Part shown: positions 22,951 through 35,140 of the stretch, piece by piece
How positions within the stretch are numbered: the stretch's first letter is position 1
Layout: every line of letters begins with the position of its first letter
NCBI GenBank assembly: GCA_014871385.1
Contig: CM026433.1
Coordinates: 16,395,276 to 16,459,275, forward strand
DNA from: Ceratodon purpureus
Lineage: Eukaryota > Streptophyta > Bryopsida > Pseudoditrichales > Ditrichaceae
Direction of reading: 5' to 3'
DNA: 64,000 nucleotides
Notes under the pieces: model-generated
Told to the model about the DNA's origin: nothing
Seen by the model: only the letters and a program-made list of their open reading frames with translations
Databases searched by the model: none
Position numbers and translations under genes: made by a program

Positions 22951-24768
22951 TCCCCGAACTAGCCTTACCGTTCGCCCCCGCGTGCAACCCACCACGCAAC
23001 GCCTAGCGACGCGTTCGCCGTGCGAAAGGCTCGGTCCATACGCCGAGAGGAGTCCATGACTCGGTGCCACCCGTCTCACCGTGGTCCACGATGCATCACA
23101 AGCACAACCGCACCGGGTGCGGACGAGATATGAACTGCACCGAGGAACCCCCGGGGAACCCCAAGCATGCCAAGGGCACATGCACGGTCTTCCCAAGGGG
23201 CCCACGCTTACCGCGGGATCAACGTCGTCAACCCGACGCCCCCCCCGCTCGGGACCTCACCCTCAACACACGTGCCCGAACAGTGTCACGGGCGTCACGC
23301 AGCAGTACACCCAACCCCAAGCGTCCCCGAACTAGCCCCACCGTCCGCCGGCCCGCGTGCAACCCACCACGCAACGCCCAGCGATGCGTTCGCCGTGCGA
23401 AAGGCTCGGTCCATACGCCGAGAGGAGTCCATGACTCGGTGCCACCCGTCTCACCGTGGTCCACGATGCATCACAAGCACAACCGCACCGGGTGCGGACG
23501 AGATATGAACTGCACCGAGGAACCCCCGGAGAACCCCAAGCATGCTAAGGGCACATGCACGGTCTTCCCAAGGGGCCCACGCTTACCGCGGGATCAACGT
23601 CGTCAACCCGACGCCCCCCCCGCTCGGGACCTCACCCTCAACACACGTGCCCGAACAGTGTCACGGGCGTCACGCAGCAGTACACCCAACCCCAAGCGTC
23701 CCCGAACTAGCCCCACCGTCCGCCGGCCCGCGTGCAACCCACCACGCAACGCCCAGCGATGCGTTCGCCGTGCGAAAGGCTCGGTCCATACGCCGAGAGG
23801 AGTCCATGACTCGGTGCCACCCGTCTCACCGTGGTCCACGATGCATCACAAGCACAACCGCACCGGGTGCGGACGAGATATGAACTGCACCGAGGAACCC
23901 CCGGAGAACCCCAAGCATGCCAAGGGCACATGCACGGTCTTCCCAAGGGGCCCACGCTTACCGCGGGATCAACGTCGTCAACCCGACGCCCCCCCCGCTC
24001 GGGACCTCACCCTCAACACACGTGCCCGAACAGTGTCACGGGCGTCACGCAACAGTACACCCAACCCCAAGCGTCCCCGAACTAGCCCCACCGTCCGCCG
24101 GCCCGCGTGCAACCCACCACGCAACGCCCAGCGATGCGTTCGCCGTGCAAGAGGCCCGGTCCATACGCCAGGAGGAGTCCATGACTCGGTGCCACCCGTC
24201 TCACCGTGGTCCACGATGCATCACAAGCACAACCGCACCGGGTGCGGACGAGATATGAACTGCACCGAGGAACCCCCGGGGAACCCCAAGCATGCCAAGG
24301 GCACATGCACGGTCTTCCCAAGGGGCCCACGCTTACCGCGGGATCAACGTCGTCAACCCGACGCCCCCCTCGCTCGGGACCTCACCCTCAACACACGTGC
24401 CCGAACAGTGTCACGGGCGTCACGCAGCAGTACACCCAACCCCAAGCGTCCCCGAACTAGCCCCACCGTCCGCCGGCCCGCGTGCAACCCACCACGCAAC
24501 GCCCAGCGATGCGTTCGCCGTGCAAGAGGCCCGGTCCATACGCCAGGAGGAGTCCATGACTCGGTGCCACCCGTCTCACCGTGGTCCACGATGCATCACA
24601 AGCACAACCGCACCGGGTGCGGACGAGATATGAACTGCACCGAGGAACCCCCGGGGAACCCCAAGCATGCCAAGGGCACATGCACGGTCTTCCCAAGGGG
24701 CCCACGCTTAACGCGGGATCAACGTCGTCAACCCGACGCCCCCCCCCGCTCGGGACCTCACCCTCAAG
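22951..24768. repeat. 375-bp GC-rich tandem repeat, about 4.8 units
   Basis: Equivalent positions (ATGACTCGGTGCC) fall at 23056, 23431, 23806, 24181 and 24556, an exact 375-bp period, and units differ by only a few substitutions. The array is rich in C and CpG. Because 375 is a multiple of three, frames without a stop in one unit run through the array (a 575-codon frame at 23064-24791, others on both strands). The translation is Arg/Pro-rich with no known domain, so I treat it as satellite, not a gene. A diverged unit occurs at about 25455-25770. Confidence 0.85.
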
Positions 24769-24879
24769 CCAATGCGAAAGACAATCACTAGACTCCTCAG
24801 TGAATGAGCCAACACACCTAGGATTGTGAAATTGCAATCCTCTACCCAACACCCTTGGACAACACTGGAGAAGATTATC

Positions 24880-25990
24880 TGGGAATTGGACTACAACGGC
24901 ACACAGGGAAGGAGCGTCTCCCTCCCCGAGCCCGGTGCTGCTTATCCCCTCAAATCCACAACATCATGTCCTCGAGTGCCGGTGAGTGGTTCGCATTCTT
25001 ACATTCCCTGGATCTCAAAGTATTGTGTGCACACGTCCGGGAGGCTAATTTGCAACCCACAACCCAACACCTTCGGACCACGCCGGAATGGATCGTCAGG
25101 GAGTTGGCACGACAACGGCACACAGGGAAGGAGCGTCTCCCTCCCCGAGCCCGGTGCAGCCTATCCCCTCAAATCGACAACCCCGTCATGTCCTCGGGTG
25201 CCGGTGAGTGGGCCGCATTCCAACATTCCCTGGATCTCAAAGTACTGTGTGCACACGTCCGAGAGGCTAACTTGCAATCCACAACCCAACACCTTCGGAC
25301 CACGCCGGAATGGATCGTCAGGGAGTTGGCACGACAACGGCACACAGAGAAGGAGCGTCTCCCTCCCCGAGCCCGGTGCAGCCTATCCCCTCAAATCGAC
25401 AACCCCGTCATGTCCTCGGGTGCCGGTGAGTGGGCCGCATTCCAGCATTCCCCCCTCATGGCGACACCCGGCAATGTGCTTGCCGTGAGGGGGCCGGGTC
25501 CCATCCAAGGCACGAATAGATGACTCAATATCACCCGGCTCACCGTGGGCCTCGGCACATCACCACACAACCACACGACATGTGGACACGCCATGAACTG
25601 CACCGAGGACCCCCGAGGAACAACAAACATGTAGGCCACATGCACGCAGTTCCACGGGGGACCACGCTTACCGCGGGTTCCACCTCGTCAACCAAACATC
25701 CCCGGGACGGTCCTCATCCTCCCATCGATGCCAAACACAATGACCGGCGTCGCCATGAGAGCTATCCCACGTAACACGGATCCGCCCCACTTGCCATTCA
25801 CAGCCCAACACCCTCAGACTACGCCGGAATGGATCGTCGGGGAGTTGGCACGACAACGGCACACAGGGAAGGAGCGTCTCCCTCCCCGAGCCCGGTGCAG
25901 CCTATCCCCTCAAATCGACAACCCCGTCATGTCCTCGGGTGCCGGTGAGTGGGCCGCATTGCAGCATTCCCTGGAACTCACCCACCCACC
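24880..25990. repeat. 219/222-bp tandem repeat with interposed diverged 375-bp unit
   Basis: Three direct units begin near 24901, 25120 and 25342 (spacings 219 and 222 bp), and a fourth partial unit lies at about 25800-25980. One plus-strand frame (24855-25523) runs through the first three and reads EWIVRELARQRHTGKERLPP, then PQIDNPVMSSGAGEWAAFQH. Between units 3 and 4 lies a diverged copy of the 375-bp unit. The fourth unit keeps the same peptide (EWIVGELARQRHTGKERLPP). The reading frame is conserved, but whether it is a protein is unknown. Confidence 0.7.
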
Positions 25991-26153
25991 CACTCCCACA
26001 CCCACTCCCACATCCAAACGCAAATCACACCTTCCCCACCACCCCCTCGAAGGCACCAACGTCACTCGTCACCCCCTACCACTAACATCTGGTGGTACCC
26101 CATCATCTAGCTCTCCGCTAGCTGTAGACGGCCCCCACACTCTCTCTCTCCTA

Positions 26154-26365
26154 CTACGCGATCAGCTCGTGCATGGACTGCGTCACATCCTCCAGCTTCC
26201 GCTGCAGACTCTCGATTAGGCTCCCCTGCTTACTCTTGTCCACCTTCTTCTTCTCCAGGTCCTCTTGATCTTCTAAGAGATTCGGGTCATCTCCTCTCGA
26301 AGCTTCAGCAGCTCCGATTCTGGCTGCACATAGTTTCCTGACATGGCACACATTGTTTCCTGACA
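26154..26365 (-). pseudogene. Unrecognised coiled-coil C-terminal exon
   Basis: After a possible splice acceptor near 26365, a minus-strand frame reads DLEKKKVDKSKQGSLIESLQ followed by RKLEDVTQSMHELIA and a TAG stop at 26154-26156. The heptad-like spacing of L, I and V suggests a coiled coil. It follows the last GCN1 exon in the same orientation but does not match the GCN1 sequence expected next, so it looks like the end of another gene joined through an intron. Confidence 0.4.
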
Positions 26366-26482
26366 GCCAAAATCAATTTTGTAAGGTATAAAATTAATGT
26401 GTCAAACTCTACAACAATTTTTCATTGGCGTAAGAAGAGCAAATCTTAATCCAAAAGCAGAAACAGAGGTTTAAAGAGTTAC

Positions 26483-29400
26483 CTGCAAAAGAAGGTCGAG
26501 AGATGGTTTTGTGTGCTCATTCGGGTCTGCAATAGATATCAGTAAGGTAGGCACCAAAGCAGCTATCTCAGGGTTCCTAATAACGCTTCCAATCTGACAC
26601 ATCAAACAATTGAGAAAGTTAGCTTTTAACAGAAAGGTTCCAATTTCTAGTCAAATACCACATGTGAAGCATTTATGTACAATCTGAAACGCAATGAGCA
26701 ACTGCAAAATCAACTCCAAAAACAAAATCCAGTCAAATAAGATGAATCAAACAGATTAACCATTTACTATCATATATATCCAGTACCTGCTGCAAAGCAG
26801 TTTGTGCAGCTGATTGAACTTTGGGATGTGTATCCGTAAGAACCTGTTTGCATATGAAGAGGCCCCACAGAAATCAATGCTGATGTTAAAAACCATCACG
26901 ATGCTCAGCCCACGACCTTCATCATAGTTATTATTAGAACTCACACACAAATTAGGACAAACTTCAGTCAAACTCTTCTGTACCTCGCTTAGTTTGGGAA
27001 CAACAGTGGGCAAACATTGAGAAAGCTGGCGTGGAGCACAGAATACCATGGCACCGAGAACTTGCACACTTCCTTGCTTTGTGCGCCATGCTTTATCTTC
27101 TAGACCCTGTAAACACAGTATTCGTTGGGCTTACATGTGGCACAGACTCAGAACCAGAATCAAGAGTTCTGTGTTGAATCAGTTGATAAACTTGCAATAG
27201 GTTCATCAAAAACAAAAAGATAACAATCACTGGTCAAAAACAAGAGGGTACGAGGTCGGCAACGACCTTCATCAAGGCGGGAAGAACAAGCTTAACGCCA
27301 GGTCCACTGAGTTGAGACATAATCGCACGGGCAGCAGCATCTGTTGCATCTCGAACAGCAACAACAGGATCTGAAAAGCAGATCAAGAGGACTGGCAAGA
27401 CGTGGATCACATACCTGCACGTAAAAATGTGTAGTTGTTATCATGTTCATAGAATCAAATAATCTGAGCTAGACTTCTGACACGAAAGAGATGACTTTGA
27501 CACACACATGTCCTCTAGTTATGAAGCACCCTAACAAATGCACATTCATTCAATAACTCAAAAACCTGAACGACAATAACGAAATTCTGACGCTTACCAC
27601 TTTTGGCAAATCAGTCATTAAAAAAAAGAGTGTAAAGAGAAGACTCACGGTTCAAATAGGCGGCCCAACTTCTCACACAAACACTCAAAACCGAGCAGTG
27701 CGCCTTCTCTTGTTTTTGCGGAAGCCCTGAACAAAGCATGAAGTACGAATAAACATGAAGCATAAGGCTCTAAACGTCAGAAACAAGTCTCTCAGAGATA
27801 GTAAGTTCTTATTTATCATCAACGCCTGCTCGCAAAGCTTCCATGATTCTGAAACGTTTTATACTTGGAAGACCAAAACCCTTGACTACGCCAGCCAAAC
27901 CAAAGGCAGCTCCCCTACGCTCTCCGTACTTGTCTGAGACCTTCAGTCTATGCAAGAGATTGGCGACCAATACTGCTGCATTATCCTGCAGATAATCAAG
28001 AGGATTTCAGACAAATGCATTGGAAGTTCTCAGATACGCCACACCAGTAGGCAAACTTACAGCAAGCATTTATATTTAACTAGGATTTGAGTGTGCTGCT
28101 CCTTCAAGATGTTAATACAACATAGAACAAAAGTAACTGAAATGAGAAGCAATATCACCACGTCTAAAAACATCCGGCGAACAGACTCATAGCATCAATG
28201 GAACATGAATCCTCATAACTTGTAGGGATCTTCCATAAACTCATATGATTAGACCGCAAAGGCTGATTAAAATCCAGTGTTCCAATAGAAAACAAATGCT
28301 CAGTACAGATTGCACGTTCTTAGAAGAGGGTGCTTATATTGCCTTTTGGGATGGCATCAAAGGGGGCAAGCAGTCTGATACAGCACGCTGCACTGCTTCT
28401 GATGGTGTGTTCAAAACTTCCAGCAATCTCTCTAAAATAATTGATCCTTTTGAAGCATCCTGCGAAATGACCAACACAATTTACAGAAGCATACCTTGTC
28501 ATCAACTCGTGCCATTATATTGCCAATTACCATATTCAAAATTTTATGATTTATAAGAGTCAGTTCACTGAAAAATAATATCATCAGATGGTAGCTTGGA
28601 AAGAAAGACCGGACCAGCGAAAGATGTTTCGCAAGAGCCCCCATAAAGATGACGACTCCTTCCCGCACCAGATCATAGCGTTCTTCATCGGCCGCCTGAA
28701 AAGACAACACAGTTTTCAGCGTTATTTCCAAATTCTAGTTACAGGTAACCAAACCACAAACTGCTCAAAAATTGTCCAAATACTGTAACCGTCTTGCTTT
28801 AGTGTGATACGCACCCTCACAAAGTTGGGAATATCACAGAAAGATGAAGTAGGTGAAAAAGACAAAAAAGCTCGACTGGGCTTGTCGCTACCCATGTACT
28901 TTAAGACACTTATGAAGAGTTCGTAGCATAAATCTACTGATCAATGATTTCGAAATACTACAGCTAGTCATTAATGACTTATAGAAAGTAATAACCAAGA
29001 AAAATGACATGCATGTATTTCGTCACAATCGACAAAATAAGAAGAGAAGACAAAATATGAAGTAGCAGCAAGTGAAAGAACCATACACTAGCAGCAAGTG
29101 AAAGAACCATACACTAGCAGGATGAGAAAGAATACCAAACCTTCTTATCGAGATAGTTCTCAAGGATTGGGAGCAGAAGACCAACATTTTCGCTGCCTTG
29201 TTTGTCAATAATAGCCACTCCAGCCTCCACCATCTTTGACCTCACTACTTGGTTGGTATCCGCCTGTACGAATTGCAGAAAATATCATAACAATACGAAC
29301 ATAATTTCAATTATGATTGCAGAGTCGACTAGAATCGCCCAATAATGTCAGTCATAATATAAATCGTATCACATACCAGTGCTCGAGATATGAGGAAGGT

Positions 29401-30364
29401 TATGACCACAGGCAGATCTTTTTGTGTAAGAACATCCGCAGAGGCGTGCAGTAATAGTCCCACGCCATGTCTCCCATACCAAGTATTATCAACTTCACTG
29501 CGAATGATGGGCAGCTCGTTGATGTACAAGGAAAACGCCAAATTTAAGGATTCCTGCCACAACCAACTATCCACTGATCATGCAGAAACTTAACAAATCC
29601 ACACACCGCGCAGTATAAAAAGAAATAAAAATATCAGCCAGTAGGGGTAGAAACGACAACAGCGATGAGAAACCTACCGCAACAGTTGCTGGAAACTCAT
29701 ACATTCCTGCAGCAATAGCTTCGGCTGCTGCCAGGCGCACATTGCTATTGACATGCGCAAGCGCAACCATAAGCCCTTTGGCATAGTCTGTTTGCAAGCT
29801 CTCTGGCATAGTCTCATCGTAACCAGAGAAGTCCCAGACTTCATCGGCAACCTCTGCAACAGACTATCACCACACCACAATCCTCATGGTAAGAAAATAC
29901 TATATACGAAGATTGGACGCAAGCATCCCATAATCCAAACCTAGAAATACACAAATATGTAAAGCATTCTCTATAAAAGATAGCTTCTTGATTTACCTTG
30001 TCTGGATCATGCAATGCCATCCAAAGTAAAGTCGTAACTGTAGACTTATCCCCAGTAACCTTCCGTCCAAGAGAAGGTACGTGTTTAACAGCATTTAAAC
30101 ATGCAATACGCACGACCACAAACTCCGAGTACAAACCATTGAGGGCCTGATAATCAATACAACAGTGATGAAGCATGTGAGTACAACTCTAATACTAACA
30201 ATAGCAAACCTGGAAAAGATTAATCCTGAGTCAATGGATATAAAGCATCACAAATGTAATACCTCAGCTAAATTCTCCGGTTCCAATCCTTCACAAAGTT
30301 CGTTCAGCAAAGGCACAATTCTCGAATGATATGAAGGAACACAGCCTAGGACATGGTAAAGAAC
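26483..30364 (-). pseudogene. GCN1/ILITHYIA-like HEAT-repeat protein, central part
   Basis: GCN1 is a very large cytosolic HEAT-repeat protein that binds ribosomes and activates the eIF2alpha kinase GCN2. Thirteen consecutive exons match its centre: 30263-30364, 29997-30146, 29678-29851, 29377-29553, 29141-29263, 28615-28695, an exon starting 28459, 27813-27985, 27649-27726, 27267-27414, 26984-27106, 26787-26843 and 26483-26593. Diagnostic words are DLVREGVVIFMGALAKHL, DKYGERRGAAFGLAGVVKG, REGALLGFECLCEKLGRLFE and [17 protein letters not shown]. Almost all exons join in frame. Oddities: the exon starting 28459 runs into a stop unless a GC donor is used, and the donor after 27813 reads ATAAGA where GTAAGA fits. 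The next expected exon is missing and an unrelated coiled-coil exon follows. About 550 of roughly 2,600 residues are present. Confidence 0.85.
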
Positions 30365-30572
30365 CTGCAAGAGCAAGACAGGAGGGTTTGAGGTAAGGTG
30401 TCACATTCATTTTCTTACAACAATAAACAGGCATTCAGTTCCATGCATGTACGGGAATTCGAACAGAAACAGCCACAATATGAGACTGAAATACTGAACA
30501 AAACACGAATATAATAAGAACCTGCAACATTGTTGATATTGAAGGAGATGGCTCCGATAGCAGTTAAGTAAC

Positions 30573-33500
30573 TTACAGAGAGCATTTGTGTCCGAGGTAG
30601 TGGAATTCGAGGCGATGTATGTAGGGCCACCTGAACAAGTGCGACGGAATGGAGAAAACCTTCCCCAGAAATGACTGATGAACTGGTTCATGCACAACTT
30701 GCGGAGTACAAAGGGACTCGTAGCTGTGCTTCATGTGTGGTGCAACCACCCGCTCCTGTTGAACAAAAATATCAACATCGTCACAAGTCAGCCTGTGAAG
30801 TAAACACACACACCAAAGAATACTGTGCAGATGATCAAGTAGAAGGTTTCTCTTTACTAGAGCTGAATGTAAGTTTTAAAAATTATCCAGACACTATAAC
30901 TCAACAAGTAGGCTACAGATGTAATCATTACCTTGAACGTCTCAATTGGGCAGAAATAAGTGCCATTGCATGCCTGCACCCACAACACACAAGCATCTTA
31001 ATCTTGAAGTCTGCTAAAAATCAACTTTGAAAGGAATTACACGAATCTCTACCACATGCAATATTTTTACGCTAAACTGAAAGAGAAGATGAATGACAGT
31101 TTACCTCTACCATCGACCCAAAATATGCATCATAAGCCAAAAATTGATAGAACTAAGTTAGGAGCTATGATTTCAAAGAATGCCAGAATAGAAGAGTAAT
31201 CTTTAAAGAGATGATTATTTACCGGCATGATCACAGGCTTCTCATTATGCAGAGCCTGCACCAAGTATTTCACTCCAGCCCCATCATCAGCAGGACACTT
31301 GTGAAGAACCAGGGCCGTGTTTGCTGCAAAGGGAGCCACAAGGGCGGCACGCCACAGACGATGGTGGGGAGGCATAATAGGAGCCTCCAGAGCTTTCTCG
31401 CTTTGAACCTCCTTAAAATCTGCAGCACAAAATAACATTCTCATATTGCTACATATACATGTTCACGTTTCTCATCGTTAACAGAGTCTGCTACATCAAG
31501 TGCCTCATTTGCTGTGCTGCGGGTTTGGGATATTCTGTGATCGACAACAATTATGCAGAAGGCAGTTGTAATCTACACTTAGCTTTTCAAGATGGTCAAT
31601 TGTGACTAACAAATATGAAAGATTAACAATACTCTGGCCACTCCTAGTTGCAGTGGTCCACAATATATGCTGCTCACAGTACAACATTATAACTGAGTGA
31701 CATAATGATTGACATGCAAAGCAAGAAAGTATAGATAACATCGAAGCAAGTACTTACCATTGCCTTCTAGAAACAGTCCAAGGAGACAAGAGAATGGAAT
31801 GATAGTCTCTGCATGTGCAAATCGCAACCTAGCTTTCTCCACGACCTTATTGGATTCTGCAAAAAAAAGTCAGAAAACCTGGTTGTTAACATCTCTTCCT
31901 TATTTCCAAGGCCAATTTGAAGTTATTCAGATTGAACTCTTGTGATAAATGAGTTCTTTCGATCAACTGTTCAAAATGTGAACGATTTTGTCCAAGAAAC
32001 TTACGTTCAGCTGCCATAGCACGATCCATTTTGGACACGGGAGCACAAGAGGCAATGTGGTGATGCCCTCTAGCCACCGAAACTCACCAGAGTCAATCTC
32101 CCCTCGACCTCTAATCGCACTCTTCACACGTTGGCAAATCCCCAACTACCCCAGACCGAAACCACAAACTCAAAACTCAATCTCCCCAACCCGAACGATC
32201 CATCCAAATCCCCCCTCGAAGCTGAACAAAAATCCAACAACGCTACTACTGCTCACGCTGCCACAGTACTACTACGTACGCACTCCTCCTGACTCACGTA
32301 ATCGTGTCAACCACATCACCCAGCAATGGGACACCCATTCGGTAATTGAGGCTTTCTCCATAACCTTTCAAGTAATGCATTTCAAGATCATCCGCCCATT
32401 CAAGCAACTCTACCTGCAAAAATATACCAAAATGCAATTTAGATGCAACTAACCCAGCAAGGATGATGAGCGAGGATTAACTGAAGCATTAGAGAAGCAA
32501 GCTCCAGGCAGGCGTCAACTGAACCATTGCGTTAGAGTGAAATAGACGAGTAACAAATAAAGAATCTGAATTGCGGTATTGTTACAATCAAAGGTCCAGT
32601 ACACTATACCTCCTCAGGTGTAAAAAAGTCACACGCTTGATCAACCACATCTAGAAGAGAAGCCTCCTGTTGAGAACCAGAAAGAGCATCAAATCAAAGA
32701 TAGCAACAAAGAGACTTGGAAGAATGAGTTACTGGCTTAACCCTTTCCGTTAAGAAAACGCTTTGTGGATGTGATGAGCAGCAACTCTCGATTACGGTTC
32801 AAGGTCATCAATTGAATCAAAACAATATCTTGAATATCGACAAAGTGCATATCAAGGAAGGAAATTATGTACATTTTTGCATAGCAACCATAGGGAGGTC
32901 ACGTCATCAATAGTGACTGCCATCCCATAGCGACCCTTCACTCGCTCCGCAACAGTGTCATACACATGCTTTTGCCAACCAGCTACTTTGGGCTTCCGCA
33001 ATTTCTTCGATTCCTACACGCAGCAGAATCATTTCGTGAATTATTTTTTACGAAAGCTTCTGTGGTTAAATATGTTCTTTGACATTTCATTCAAATTCAA
33101 CAGAAACATGAATACGAGCTACACGTACAAAGACTCCACTCACATCATTCCATTAAACCAAAAACATCTGAAAAAGTAATCACATGATTGAGTTATGCTC
33201 TCACATTCCCGATTACTACGAATAATACTTCAGCAATAAACTAAAAACTTGTCACATAGCAATCTCGTAATCCGAACCTTGTAAGCGATACAGGTGTCGT
33301 GGAATCGAAGGTGAATATCATGTCCCTTACTGTCGGTGATAACAGAGAAAGCACGTTGCTTCGCAGGGCCTAAGGTTCCTTGGCCAGCGAACATCCCCAT
33401 TCCGAAAGCCACAGAACTAGCCGCAGATCTGCCAACCTGCAATACCAAACCACATAAACAACCGTATCCAAGCTCTGTTCACTTCGTAAATGTAAACCTC

Positions 33501-34430
33501 AGAAGATAAAATGTCATTCCAATTGTTCGATTATTCAATCACATGAAGAATAAATCAAACCTATGCATTCCTAGGTTTTGTTGCTCACACAAGATCCTTG
33601 GGGCTATATTATGTAAGTTAACCCTTTCTAAGGGTTCAAAATGTTTAGCAAATTCAAAGGGTAGAGACTGCATTTGGTGATTGCTTCAAAGCAAAGAAAG
33701 GAAGTTTTGAAGAAGCTCAAAGACTTCGGGTGATTACTGCACCTGAGTAGCAATTATGGGATACACATCGGGATGGTACTCCTCCGAGAAGATCTCTGGA
33801 TACTTGATCTTGTAACGCTGTGCCAAGTCGTAATGCTCCTCTTCACCCTTCGGAAGTAGTTCTCCTCCGATCTGCTTGTCCGACCATGGGGACTTCCAGT
33901 CGCTGATCCAAGCAGGTGGTGAGATGGTGGACTCGTTCTGTGCCTCTGCAGCCCCCTTGGCCAAAACACGAAGCCTCTCCGCAAACTTTTCCAGCTCCGC
34001 AATCCGCTTCTTCGTTGGTCTGCGTGACCCATGTCTTGCCTGGAAAGAAAACAAAAACAAAATAATGAACGTAAATAAGTGTGAACATCGAACCCTAACT
34101 GAGAGTAGAGCCTCTGATTGCACAAATGAACAACACCAATTCCTGATAATCTGTGAGAAGTTCACTGATTCATTGTTCGAGAAATATAATGTGATGTAAT
34201 TACAGAATCAAACACAAGTAAGAATCAAATTTTCAAGCAGAGTCCACAAACGTAGTTCACATTTAAGGGAAAAAAAATATGGCAAGAGCAAGGCAGGGAA
34301 GTTTAGAAACCAAAAAAATTAGAGGTGAGGTTTAGAACTAACCACGAGATTTATGTGAACAGGGACGCAACCTTCCGGTGTGCTCTCGACCGTCTCATCA
34401 CCATACCTGATACTATTCCCAGCTGCGTAG
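30573..34430 (-). CDS. Multiple inositol polyphosphate phosphatase (MIPP), lacking its first exon
   Basis: MIPP is a histidine acid phosphatase that removes phosphates from inositol polyphosphates, including phytate, usually in the secretory pathway or outside the cell. Eleven exons join in one open frame: 34343-34430, 33743-34039, 33278-33436, 32873-33013, 32610-32666, 32298-32413, 32005-32069, 31758-31856, 31223-31419, 30932-30973 and 30573-30755 (stop). The catalytic RHGSRRP begins the second of these and the proton-donor HAE lies in RFAHAETIIPFSCLLGLFLE. Other family words are VAFGMGMFAGQGTLGP and KVAGWQKHVYDTVAERVKGR. About 480 residues are encoded, near full length, but the exon with the start and signal peptide is not visible and GCN1 exons lie upstream. 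No stop or frameshift was found, so it is either a recent copy or a gene with a distant or replaced first exon. Confidence 0.85.
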
Positions 34431-35140
34431 CTGCAAATCCACAACAGCAACCAAAACAATCTTAAATAAATAAATCACATCAACCAGCAACACTGACATC
34501 CTCACTCCCACGTCTCAACAATTTTACAGCAAATGACCTAATCCTGCAAAAAGAATTACCTCTTCTCCTCAACATCCAAAAAACTAAATCCACACAAAAA
34601 AGAATCCATCAACAAGCCCTACAACCAAATCCAAAAATACAAAAACAAACTGAATTGCAAACCAAAAGAGCAAATCCAAAACCCAGTTCAAATCTCAAAC
34701 CTTGTAGCTAATCCATTGAATCACTAAACTAGGATTAAAAAAAACCATACTTCCAGTCTCTCATCACAAAGATCTAAACTAAATTCAAAATCCTTCTACT
34801 GATGCACCTAGTATGCACAAAATGAAACAACAAAACTCAAACCTTGGAAAGCAAAACCACCAAAACCCAGTTCACTGATCCCAATCCAAATCCCAACCAT
34901 GTCACTCTTCCATCCAATTCAACCAAACAAACCTAGCAAAGAAACCAACACACCCACCTCCTAATCACAAAAAAACCAAACTTTTGTACAAAAATTGGTA
35001 AAATCCATCATCTGCGCATAATCGCATCATGCATGATAGGCAAGTCAGTATCCATCGGGTACTGTATTTTTAAACTCATGAATCAATAAACTACAATCAA
35101 GTCCAATTTAGTCATCTATTCGCCGAAGAAGGGTACAAAC
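34431..35140. other. Intron-like spacer upstream of the MIPP exons
   Basis: The plus strand is rich in A and C, so the minus strand is T-rich as in plant introns. I see no exon for the missing MIPP N-terminus. GCN1 (part 1) ends at 35141, so one or more junctions between gene pieces must lie here. Confidence 0.4.

Noticed and set aside
23064..24791. A 575-codon open frame, the longest in the window
   Set aside because: It runs through a 375-bp tandem repeat whose period is a multiple of three; other frames and the other strand are also open, and the Arg/Pro-rich product has no recognisable domain.
28432..28560. A GCN1 exon ending IMARVDDK
   Set aside because: The reading is protein-like at its end, but the exons ending at 28615 and starting at 28459 join in phase and match GCN1 without it.
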